Positions 1 through 7,303 of a DNA stretch of 64,000 bases are shown piece by piece; the first letter of the stretch is position 1, and the number at the start of each line of letters is the position of its first letter. Below the pieces are notes generated by a model. It was given only the letters and a program-made list of their open reading frames with translations. It was not told where the DNA came from and searched no databases. The stretch comes from Novosphingobium huizhouense (GTDB lineage Bacteria > Pseudomonadota > Alphaproteobacteria > Sphingomonadales > Sphingomonadaceae), in contig NZ_JAILXZ010000003.1 of assembly GCF_020179475.1 (NCBI RefSeq), forward strand, positions 186,001 to 250,000. The letters are read 5' to 3'. Made by a program: the position numbers and the translations under genes.

Positions 1-172
1 AGCAGCCGCAGCGGCGAGCCGAGCACGGAATTGGCGCCCGCCGAAAGCGCCGAGGGTTCCCCGTTCCTGTCCATCCCGCCACCGGTTGTGGCGGATCGGG
101 GCGGCGCTTGTCCAGCGTGTCTCGACGTCGCTCGACACGAACGGGGAGGGGGCGGGCTTACGATGGCCGCCT

Positions 173-229
173 CGATCCGTCCGCCCCGATCCGTCCGCCC
201 CGATCCGTCCGCCCCCGATCCGTCCGCCC
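173..229. repeat. 14-bp tandem repeat, four copies
   Basis: Four head-to-tail copies of the unit CGATCCGTCCGCCC occupy 173-186, 187-200, 201-214 and 216-229, with one extra C between copies three and four. The copies are identical and there are no spacers, so this is a simple slippage-type repeat and not a CRISPR array. It directly abuts the inverted repeat that follows. Confidence 0.9.
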
Positions 230-310
230 TGAGCCTGTCGAAGGGCTGTCCTTCCTGTCGGTCAGGGAAGGGGTGCAACGAAGAAGGGCAGCCCTTCGAC
301 AAGCTCAGGG
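227..310. repeat. REP-like inverted repeat pair
   Basis: Two 28-nt arms, 227-254 and 283-310, are reverse complements with two mismatches and are separated by 28 nt, so the stretch can fold into a long hairpin. The core of the arm is CCTGAGCCTGTCGAAGG. A related pair lies near 14.97-15.15 kb in this window. Dispersed intergenic palindromes with this core are common in sphingomonad and other alphaproteobacterial genomes. Its role is unknown; transcript stabilisation or termination is possible. Confidence 0.85.
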
Positions 311-373
311 CAACGGAAGCGGGAGACTGGCCTTCGTTCCCGGCGAGCGAAGTCGAGACAGGTTGGTACAGGC

Positions 374-1636
374 CTAGACCGCGTCCAGTGCCTGCGCGAA
401 GTCGGCGATCAGGTCGTCCGGGTCCTCGATGCCGATCGACACGCGCACGAGGTTGTCGGTGATGCCGAGCGCGGCCTTGCGCGCGTCGGGCACGGAAAGG
501 TGGGTCATCGCCGCGGGATGGCTGGCGAGCGTCTCGGTGCCGCCGAGACTGACCGCGAGCTTGGCGATGCGCAGGGCGTCGAGGAAGCGGAAGGATTCCG
601 CCTCGCCGCCCCTGATGAACAGGGAGAAGGTCGAGCCCGCGCCGGTGCAGTGCCGGTCGAAGATGTCCTGCTGGCGCGGATCGGCGATCATGCCGAGGTA
701 GCCGAGCCCTTCGACCTTGGGATGGTCCTTGAGGAAGGCGCAGACCCTGGCGGCGTTCTCCCCGGCGCGCATCATGCGCAGTTCGACCGTCTCGAGGCTC
801 CGCAGCAGCATCCACGACGAGTGCGGATCGAGGATCGTGCCCATCACGTTGCGCAACGAACGGATCGGGTCCATCCACCGCTTCGCGCCCGACAGGCCGC
901 CGGCGACAAGGTCGGAATGGCCGCCGACATACTTGGTCAGCGAATAGACCACCACGTCCGCGCCGTGGCGCAGCGGCTGCTGCCACAGCGGGCCGAGGAA
1001 GGTGTTGTCGATCGCGATCGGCGCGCCGTCGGCGCCCAGCACGGCATCGCGCGCGGCGCGCACCGCTTCGATATCGACCAGCGCATTGGTCGGGTTGGCC
1101 GGGCTTTCGAGATAGACCAGCGCGAGCTTGCCGCCCTGTTCCGCCGCCTGCGCCTTGCCCTGTTCGAGCAGCGCCTCGATCTCGGCGCGCGTGGCCCCGG
1201 CGGGGAAATCGAGGTAGGTCACGCCGAACCGGCCCAGCACCTTGGCGATGAAGGTTTCGGTCGCGGCATAGAGCGGGCCGGAATGGACCACGACATCGCC
1301 CTGGCCGCACTGCGCCAGCAGCAGCGTGGCGATCGCCGACATGCCGCTCGAGAAGACGAGGCTTTCTTCCGCCTCGTCCCAGATGGCGAGGCGGTCCTCG
1401 AGGATCTCCTGATCGGGTCCGTTGAAGCGGCCATAGACGAGGCCGTCGGCGCCGCCGGGGCGCTTGCCGGTGATGCCTTCGAAGTGGCGCTTGCCCGCCG
1501 CCGCGCTTTCGAACGCGAAGGTCGAGGTGAGGAAGATCGGCGGCTTCAATGCGCCTTCGGAAAGCCGCGGATCGTAGCCCGCGCCCATCATCCGGGTGGA
1601 AGGCTTGAGCGGGCGGTCGGGCGGGCTGGCGGTCAT
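374..1636 (-). CDS. Cystathionine gamma-synthase family PLP enzyme
   Basis: A 420-residue cytosolic enzyme of the Cys/Met-metabolism PLP-dependent family (cystathionine gamma-synthase, cystathionine or methionine gamma-lyase, O-acylhomoserine sulfhydrylase). The motif SLTKYVGGHSD contains the presumed PLP-binding Lys235, and YGRFNGP near residues 68-74 matches the phosphate-contacting Tyr/Arg region. Length fits the family. The ATG at 1636 is chosen because residues upstream of it in the same frame do not resemble the family and the first conserved block follows shortly after. The exact substrate cannot be fixed by eye; gamma-elimination of methionine or cystathionine synthesis are both possible. 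The HupE-type gene ends 55 bp upstream, so the two may be co-transcribed, though no functional link is evident. Confidence 0.9.
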   Translation of the reverse strand: MTASPPDRPLKPSTRMMGAGYDPRLSEGALKPPIFLTSTFAFESAAAGKRHFEGITGKRPGGADGLVYGRFNGPDQEILEDRLAIWDEAEESLVFSSGMSAIATLLLAQCGQGDVVVHSGPLYAATETFIAKVLGRFGVTYLDFPAGATRAEIEALLEQGKAQAAEQGGKLALVYLESPANPTNALVDIEAVRAARDAVLGADGAPIAIDNTFLGPLWQQPLRHGADVVVYSLTKYVGGHSDLVAGGLSGAKRWMDPIRSLRNVMGTILDPHSSWMLLRSLETVELRMMRAGENAARVCAFLKDHPKVEGLGYLGMIADPRQQDIFDRHCTGAGSTFSLFIRGGEAESFRFLDALRIAKLAVSLGGTETLASHPAAMTHLSVPDARKAALGITDNLVRVSIGIEDPDDLIADFAQALDAV

Positions 1637-1691
1637 CGGGCGGTCCTCTCGAAGATCGTGACTGGTTGCGAGTGTAACCAGCGGCGGCGCT

Positions 1692-2828
1692 TCAGGCGAG
1701 CCCGATCCGCTGTGTGAGCCAGACCAGTGCGGCAAAGCCCGTCGCGCCCGCCAGAACGAGCCGGACCGCCGCGGCGTTCCGCAGCCGGGGCAGCGCCATC
1801 AGCAGCGGCAGCGCGGCGAGCACGACCAGCAGCTGCACCGCCTCGATGCCGAGGTTGAAGCCGAGGATCGCGGTCGTCCGCGTCGCGAGGTCGAGCCCGA
1901 AGTTGGCGATGGTGGTGGCGAAGGCGAGGCCGTGGACGAGGCCGAACAGCGCGGCGACGACCGCCTCGCGCCCCGGGAACAGCGGCCGCGCCGCGTGGAC
2001 CGCCGAGACGAGGACGGAAAAGGCGATGCCGGCCTCCACGGGCGCTGCGGGCAGGCGCGCGCCGAACAGCGCGGCGGCGATCAGCGTGGTGCTGTGGCCC
2101 AGGGTGAAGGCGGTGACGATCCCGGCGAGGTGGCGCAGCGTGGCGCGCGTGGCGCGCCGCCCGCTCCATCGGCCACGCGGCCAGCGCCCGCCGCTCGCCA
2201 GCAGCGGCGCCGGCAGCAGCAGCGCGAGCAGGAACAGCAGGTGGTCGGTCCCTTCGGCGATGTGCCGCGCGCCGAGCCGGAAGGCGCTGGCGAGGAGCGA
2301 GGGCAGGCCCACCGTGCCGCGGTCGACCATCAGGCTCGGCCGCGCCGCGGTGAGCGCGCCGACCAGCTCGCGTTGCTCCGCCGTGCCGCCGACGAGATCG
2401 CCGCCCACCACCAGCAGCGCGAAGTGGGTCGGCACTTCGCCCGTGATCACGCGCCAGTCGAAGCGGAAGGCGCGGTCGCTCGCGCCGGGCGGGGGCACCA
2501 GCACGAGGCTGGCGTGGAGGTCGGGCGGGCCGGCGATGGTCTCGAAGCGCAGGCGGCGCAGCGCGACCGTCCAGCGCGCGCCCGTCGGCGAGGCCACCGC
2601 CATGTGCGCGAGCAGGTAGCGCGATGCGGCGGCAAGGCTCGCGGGCGTATTGTCGGTGGCAAGGCCGGTCGCATAGCCGAACTCGCTTTGCGGCACGACC
2701 ACGTCGGCGGTGACCGCGCCGGGCGCGAAATCGAGCCGGATCTCGGAATTGGGGGTGAGATGCGCCGCGGCCGGCGCTGACAGGAGCAGCAGGACGAGCG
2801 CCGCCACCCAGCGCCAGCGGTCAATCAT
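1692..2828 (-). CDS. HupE/UreJ-type membrane protein with exported N-terminal domain
   Basis: A 378-residue protein. Residues 1-22 form a signal peptide ending in APAAA, followed by about 150 residues predicted to lie outside the inner membrane and then six or so hydrophobic helices. The C-terminal half carries the HupE/UreJ signatures HIAEGTDHLLF (His189, Asp195, His196), FTLGHSTT and LVHGLAFA. HupE/UreJ proteins are nickel or cobalt permeases, but this subgroup (HupE_UreJ_2 type, with an extra N-terminal domain) has no settled substrate. The ATG at 2828 overlaps the TGA of the upstream TPR gene by 8 bp, arguing for translational coupling. It is the last gene of a four-gene set with two DUF4331-like proteins. 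No hydrogenase or urease genes are nearby, so metal transport is an inference. Confidence 0.85.
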   Translation of the reverse strand: MIDRWRWVAALVLLLLSAPAAAHLTPNSEIRLDFAPGAVTADVVVPQSEFGYATGLATDNTPASLAAASRYLLAHMAVASPTGARWTVALRRLRFETIAGPPDLHASLVLVPPPGASDRAFRFDWRVITGEVPTHFALLVVGGDLVGGTAEQRELVGALTAARPSLMVDRGTVGLPSLLASAFRLGARHIAEGTDHLLFLLALLLPAPLLASGGRWPRGRWSGRRATRATLRHLAGIVTAFTLGHSTTLIAAALFGARLPAAPVEAGIAFSVLVSAVHAARPLFPGREAVVAALFGLVHGLAFATTIANFGLDLATRTTAILGFNLGIEAVQLLVVLAALPLLMALPRLRNAAAVRLVLAGATGFAALVWLTQRIGLA

Positions 2829-4182
2829 GCCCGAACCAGACATAGCGCGCGGCGGGATCGGCGGCGTGGGGGTTGATAGCCAGCGCAGCCCTGCGCGCCG
2901 TTTCCGCCTCGCCATCGCGGCCCAGCGCGTCGAGCGCCTCGCCCTTCTGCATCAGTAGCAGCGCCGATCGCCAGCCGCCGTGCTGCGCGCGCTCGATCGT
3001 GGCGAGCGCCCCGGCAGCGTCGCCGGTCAGCAGTTGCGCGCGCGCGAGCAGCGCCAGCGTCGCGCCATGCGGGCGCAGCGCGGCGTCCTTGCGCGCAAGG
3101 TCGAGCGCGCGCGCGGGATCGCCCACCGCCAGTTCATGCTCGGCGGCATGGGCATAGGCGGCCTCGGGCAGCAGCGCGAGCCGCTGCGCCCACAGCGCGC
3201 CGGCGCGCGCGGCCCAGAACCGGCTCGCATCGCGCTTGCCCTGCAGCCGCAGCAGGTGGGCGAGCGCGTCCATCACTTCGGGCGCATTGGTCCGCTCGGC
3301 GAGTTCGCCGTAACGGCGCACGGCTTCGTCCACGCGGCCCTCGATCGCGGCCTGCTGCGCGGCGAAGGCCTGCGCCAGCCAGAATCCCGGGAACAGCGCG
3401 TCGCCCCAGCGGATCCAGCGCCCGGCCGTGGCCCAGTCGCCGGTGGCGTAGGCGATGGTCGCGCGTTGCAGCGCGGCGGTCTGCAGCGCCTGCCGCGTCA
3501 GCCGCTTGCCGCGCAGCACCGCGTTGACGCGGCGACGGGCGAGTTCGCCATCGCCGGTGCGCAGCGCGAGCATCGACTGGCGCAGCGCGAGGCCGGCGTT
3601 GCTGGCCGCGGCCTCGGCCCTGCCATACCATTCGCGCGCCGCGGCATAGTCGCCGCGCTGCATGGCGACATCGCCGCGCAGCGCGAAGGCGCTGGCCGCT
3701 TCGTCGGGCAGGGGCCGCGCCGCCTGGGCATCGAAGCGGGCGAGCGCCTGCCCGACCTGCGGCAGGCGGTGGAGCGTGTTCGCCAGCGCCGCGCGGCTGA
3801 GGCTCGGCCCACCGGGCGATTCCACCGAGGCCATGGCGCGGTCGAGCGTGCGGTCGGCCTCGGCCAGGTCGGCCCAGTCGCCGGTCAGCCGGTAGCGCCC
3901 GACGAGCGTATCGGCGAGGATTTCGAGATGGAGCCAGTCGGTCCCGCCTTCGGCCACGCCTTCGCGCGCGCCGGTGATCTGGGTATCGGCAAGCGCGATC
4001 GCCGCGGCGGCGGACTTCGGCCCGAACCCGGGGCGGATCGCGGCGGGGTCGGGGTCCGGGGGCCCCTGGTGATGCGCGCGCCATGACCGTACGCCAAAGC
4101 CTGCCGCGAGCACCACCAGGGCTGCGACGAGCAACAGCCACGGCCAGGGCGCGCGGCGGTTGCTCTCCCCTGCTTCATTCAT
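2821..4182 (-). CDS. Membrane-anchored tetratricopeptide-repeat protein
   Basis: A 453-residue protein with a single hydrophobic segment at about residues 14-31, then an alanine/arginine-rich body made of repeated helix pairs with TPR spacing (for example segments containing DYAAAREWYGRAEAAA and the region near the C-terminus with DALGRDGEAETARRAALAINP). The N-terminus MNEAGESNRR is short and the body probably faces the periplasm. TPR domains mediate protein-protein contacts; no enzymatic motif is visible. The start lies 26 bp downstream of the DUF4331-like lipoprotein stop and the end overlaps the HupE-type gene by 8 bp, so it is the third cistron of one operon and may scaffold the complex. 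Function unknown. Confidence 0.85.
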   Translation of the reverse strand: MNEAGESNRRAPWPWLLLVAALVVLAAGFGVRSWRAHHQGPPDPDPAAIRPGFGPKSAAAAIALADTQITGAREGVAEGGTDWLHLEILADTLVGRYRLTGDWADLAEADRTLDRAMASVESPGGPSLSRAALANTLHRLPQVGQALARFDAQAARPLPDEAASAFALRGDVAMQRGDYAAAREWYGRAEAAASNAGLALRQSMLALRTGDGELARRRVNAVLRGKRLTRQALQTAALQRATIAYATGDWATAGRWIRWGDALFPGFWLAQAFAAQQAAIEGRVDEAVRRYGELAERTNAPEVMDALAHLLRLQGKRDASRFWAARAGALWAQRLALLPEAAYAHAAEHELAVGDPARALDLARKDAALRPHGATLALLARAQLLTGDAAGALATIERAQHGGWRSALLLMQKGEALDALGRDGEAETARRAALAINPHAADPAARYVWFGHD

Positions 4183-4208
4183 CGTATTGGCGACCGAAAC
4201 CCGGAACC

Positions 4209-4949
4209 TCAGGAGGTCTTGGCGCAGATCTTGAGGCCAAGTCCGACAAGATCGTCGCCGATCAGGTGGAACAGCTCGCCAAGGTCGGCCTTCTCTTCCT
4301 CGAAGTACTTTTCGGAGACGTCTATAGACGGGTTGTCGTCGTTATACTCCACCTTTTTAGGACTGCGGATCAAGGCGGTCGCCACGGCAGGGTTGCCCAT
4401 GCGGTCGACGTTGACATAGGCCGATTCGGGATCGGTGCGGAAATCGAAGCCGCTGCCGGTGCCGCTGGCGATCTCGGGCTGGCCCTGCGCCTTGGCGAGG
4501 AAGGGGAAGGTCAGGCTGAACGGCTGGTCGTTGGCCGGCGGATCGAGCGGCAGGTTGGCGAGCGTGTTGGGGCCCTGGCCCGAGGCGTTCATGTCGAGGA
4601 ACAGCGTCGCCAGCAGCAGGTCGACCACCGGATCGGACGGGTGGCGCCCGTTGGGCCAGCGCGTCGGCCGGGTCAGGTCGAGCTTGAGCGTGTCGGGGAT
4701 GATGATCTGCTTGAGCGTGGCGGTGTCGCCGCTCTGGCCCTGGATCTTCTGGCTGAAGCAGGGCGCGACGTCGTAGGCGATCTCGGTCGGCGTCGGCGTG
4801 CCGGTGGGCGTGCCGGTGGTGCTCGGCTGCGGGCCGGGGATCACGACGGTGCTGCCCGCGCCATCGTCGCCGCACGCCGCGAGCGTCAGGACGAGCGCGA
4901 GCGGCGCTGCGAACAGGGCGGCGGCGCGGGCGGAGAAGGTCTTGTCCAT
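4209..4949 (-). CDS. DUF4331-like lipoprotein
   Basis: A 246-residue predicted lipoprotein: a basic N-terminus, a hydrophobic stretch and the lipobox LAAC with Cys26, followed by a threonine/proline-rich linker (GTPTGTPTPT). The body contains the segment ending in DPVVDLLLATLFLD and looks like the C-terminal half of DUF4331 proteins, which are exported proteins of unknown function. Its ATG shares a base with the stop of the upstream DUF4331-like gene (TGATG at 4947-4951), so the two are probably translated together. The acidic C-terminus (SEKYFEEEKADLGELF) may bind metal, but this is inference. The family assignment comes mainly from the partner gene and gene order. Confidence 0.8.
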   Translation of the reverse strand: MDKTFSARAAALFAAPLALVLTLAACGDDGAGSTVVIPGPQPSTTGTPTGTPTPTEIAYDVAPCFSQKIQGQSGDTATLKQIIIPDTLKLDLTRPTRWPNGRHPSDPVVDLLLATLFLDMNASGQGPNTLANLPLDPPANDQPFSLTFPFLAKAQGQPEIASGTGSGFDFRTDPESAYVNVDRMGNPAVATALIRSPKKVEYNDDNPSIDVSEKYFEEEKADLGELFHLIGDDLVGLGLKICAKTS

Positions 4950-5614
4950 CACAGGTTCCCCCCGAAGCGCAGCGTCTGGCCCCACAGCTCGAGCTGGCTG
5001 ACGTCGGCGCCGAAGTTGGCGTCGGGAATTTCGAAGACGAGCGCCATGTCGTTCTGCTCGTCGAAGAAATTGCGGTTGTTGCGGATGCGGATCTGGCCTA
5101 GTTGGCGCGTTTCGCGAAAGCCGATCAGGTCGAAGAAGAACGGTTCGTCGAACAGGCCGGCGCGGGCCTTGACCCCGTCCTTTTGGAGCGTGGTCTCGGC
5201 CGGCCCCTCGATCGCCCCCGCAACGCCGGGCACGCCTTCGAAGCGCACGCCCCAGTCCTTGTCGCCGGCGCCCTTGCCGAAGCGCGCGCGGATCGTGAAC
5301 TCGTCGGTGGTGCCGGGCTTCTTCGTCGAGATGTGGATCTTGTAGAGCACGTCGCGATCGTAGTGCAGCGGCTCGCTCTTGCGCACCGGTCCCGCGAAGG
5401 TCATCGCGATCTTGACCGTGCCGTCCGAATGCCAGGCGAAGACGTCGGCGATGTCGGCCGGAACGTCGGGCGTCGTGTCGAAGCCGCCGTCGGTGCGCGT
5501 CGGCGGGTCGAGATGGTCGGCGCTCGTCGCGCTTTCGGTGGGAACGAACGCGATGGCGGCGAGCGCGCCGCACAGCGCGCCTCCGGCCAGCAATGACATG
5601 ATGATCCTGCGCAC
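4949..5614 (-). CDS. DUF4331 family exported protein
   Basis: A 221-residue protein with a signal peptide (MRRIIMSLLAGGALCGALAA) and the motif ADHLDPP followed by DTTPDVPADIADVFAW, which resembles the start of DUF4331 proteins (aspartate-rich, with D-x-x-D-x-Y/F-A-W). The region YKIHISTKKPGTTDEF and the later FFFDLIGFRETR are also typical. Members occur as single long proteins or, as here, as two adjacent shorter ones; this one seems to correspond to the N-terminal portion. It is the promoter-proximal gene of a set of four on the minus strand, and the 175 bp upstream to the SLC13 gene presumably carry the promoter. Biological role not established. Confidence 0.85.
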   Translation of the reverse strand: MRRIIMSLLAGGALCGALAAIAFVPTESATSADHLDPPTRTDGGFDTTPDVPADIADVFAWHSDGTVKIAMTFAGPVRKSEPLHYDRDVLYKIHISTKKPGTTDEFTIRARFGKGAGDKDWGVRFEGVPGVAGAIEGPAETTLQKDGVKARAGLFDEPFFFDLIGFRETRQLGQIRIRNNRNFFDEQNDMALVFEIPDANFGADVSQLELWGQTLRFGGNL

Positions 5615-5789
5615 GGTGTGGCCCTCTTCCGATGCCGGTTTCCGGTGGTGCGCCCGTTCTGGCCTTTGCGTCCGCGCTCTGCTGTGTCGGCGCTCACAAG
5701 GTGAGCGGCGACGTGACGATGGCCTCAGGAAAATACCTTAGTGCCAAAACGGTGGAATGGGGAAGGGGAAAAACCGGCCCGCCAAGGGG

Positions 5790-7208
5790 TTAGAAGCCGA
5801 GCAGCGCCGCGACCGTCCACACCACCCCCACGATCAGCACCGCGCCGAGAAGGTCGAGCGCCAGCCCCGCCTTGAGCACGCGCGGCATCGCAATGTGCCC
5901 GGTGGCCCACGCGAGCGCATTGGGTCCGGTGCCGGCGGGCAGCATGAAGCCCCAGCTCGCGGCGAGCGCGGCGGGCAGCGCGAGCAGGATCGGATCGGCC
6001 CCGAGCGCGCCGCACAGCGCCGCCACCACCGGCATGATCCCGCTCGCCGCGGCGATGTTGCTGGCAAACTCGGTGACGACGACCACGAAGGCGACGAGCA
6101 CCAGCGCCACGACCGGCAGCGGCACGTGGGCGAGCGGGAGCATCGCGGTGCCGAGCCAGTCGGCCAGCCCCGATTCGCTCATCCCCATCGCCATCGACAG
6201 CCCCCCGCCGAACATCAGCACGACGTCCCAGGGCGCGCGGTTGGCTTCCTTCCACAGCAGCATCGGGCGGCCGGTGCCGTCGGGCAGGACAAACAGGACA
6301 AGCCCGGCGATCGCGGCGATGGTACCGTCGGTCAGCCCGCCCTTGGGAAACAGCCCCTCGGTCAGCGGCTGGGTGACCCAGGCGAGCACGGCGAGCGCGA
6401 AGACCGGCACCAGCCGCTTTTCGGGCAGCGTCCATTCCACCGAGTGCTCGATCGCATCGCGCGCGGCCTGGGGATCGAAGCTGTCGGCGCGCAGATCGTG
6501 GACCCGCGCGATCAGCCAGGCGGCGAGCGGCACGCCGATCAGCACGACCGGCAGGCCGAACGCGGACCATTCGATGAAGGTGATGCGAACGCCGAGGGTG
6601 CGTTCGAGCAGGGCGACGGCGATGGCGTTGGTCGGCGTGCCGACGATCGTGCCGTAGCCGCCGAGCGTCGCGGCGAAGGCCACCCCCATCGGCAGCGCGC
6701 CCGCCATGCCGCCGGTCTCGCCGTCCCTGACCCCGCCCGAGGCGAGAATGGCGAGCGCCATCGGCATCATGATCAGCGCGGTCGAGGTGTTCGAGATCAT
6801 CGTCGAGATCGTCGCGGTGGCGGCCATCACCGCGAGCAGCAGGCGGAACGGGCTCGCGCCGGCGCGCCGCAGCATGGCAAGGGCGAGGCGGCGATGGAGC
6901 CCGGTGCGCTCGATCGCGAGGGCGAGGAACGCGCCGCCCACGAACAGGAACATGATCGGCGAATAGTAGGCGGACGCGGTCTTGTTGGCGTCGGCGACGC
7001 CGGTCAGCGGCAGGACGATGAACGGCAGCAGCGCGGTCGCCGACAGCGGCATCGCCTCGCTCATCCACCACACCGCCATCCACCACAGCAGCCCGGCGGT
7101 GTGCCAGGCGGGCGCGGTCATGCCGCCGGGGCTGGCGAGCAGCAGCGTCGCGGCAAAGCCCAGTGGCCCGACGACGAGCGCCAGCTTGCGTAGATCGAAT
7201 GCCGCCAT
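5790..7208 (-). CDS. SLC13/DASS family anion:sodium symporter
   Basis: A 472-residue inner-membrane protein with about 11-12 hydrophobic helices, the usual size for divalent-anion:sodium symporters (di/tricarboxylates, sulfate). The family SNT signature is seen as TMISNTSTALIMMP in the first half; the second copy reads FASNIAAASGIMP, keeping Ser-Asn but with Ile in place of Thr. GTPTNAIAVALLE and GTGPNALAWATG are the other conserved substrate-site loops. The ATG at 7208 is the first Met preceding the hydrophobic N-terminus; longer in-frame extensions are antisense readings of neighbouring DNA. It stands alone between the RTX gene and the DUF4331 operon on the same strand. The substrate is probably a dicarboxylate, by family only. 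Confidence 0.93.
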   Translation of the reverse strand: MAAFDLRKLALVVGPLGFAATLLLASPGGMTAPAWHTAGLLWWMAVWWMSEAMPLSATALLPFIVLPLTGVADANKTASAYYSPIMFLFVGGAFLALAIERTGLHRRLALAMLRRAGASPFRLLLAVMAATATISTMISNTSTALIMMPMALAILASGGVRDGETGGMAGALPMGVAFAATLGGYGTIVGTPTNAIAVALLERTLGVRITFIEWSAFGLPVVLIGVPLAAWLIARVHDLRADSFDPQAARDAIEHSVEWTLPEKRLVPVFALAVLAWVTQPLTEGLFPKGGLTDGTIAAIAGLVLFVLPDGTGRPMLLWKEANRAPWDVVLMFGGGLSMAMGMSESGLADWLGTAMLPLAHVPLPVVALVLVAFVVVVTEFASNIAAASGIMPVVAALCGALGADPILLALPAALAASWGFMLPAGTGPNALAWATGHIAMPRVLKAGLALDLLGAVLIVGVVWTVAALLGF

Positions 7209-7303
7209 CGTACCCCCCCCGGCTCCCTGTCCCGGCGGCCTAGCATGGCGCGCCGAGCAGGGGGAAGCGGGTTTGCGGACCAGGCCGTAAACTCCTGAAC
7301 GGC

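Larger units (their letters stand above)
1..373. other. Gene-free left edge with repeats
   Basis: I see no convincing gene here. The open frames have proline/arginine-rich, low-complexity translations and no recognisable domain. The stretch holds a short tandem repeat and an inverted repeat of the kind scattered between genes in sphingomonads, both listed separately. It lies downstream of the minus-strand PLP-enzyme gene, so the inverted repeat may also act as that gene's transcript end. Confidence 0.6.

Noticed and set aside
173..229. Short regularly spaced repeats as a CRISPR array
   Set aside because: The 14-bp units are directly adjacent with no spacers and no cas genes are nearby.
1692..2828. 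Nickel permease partner of a hydrogenase or urease
   Set aside because: No hydrogenase or urease gene is present in the window and the protein has an extra exported domain, so only the family name is used.
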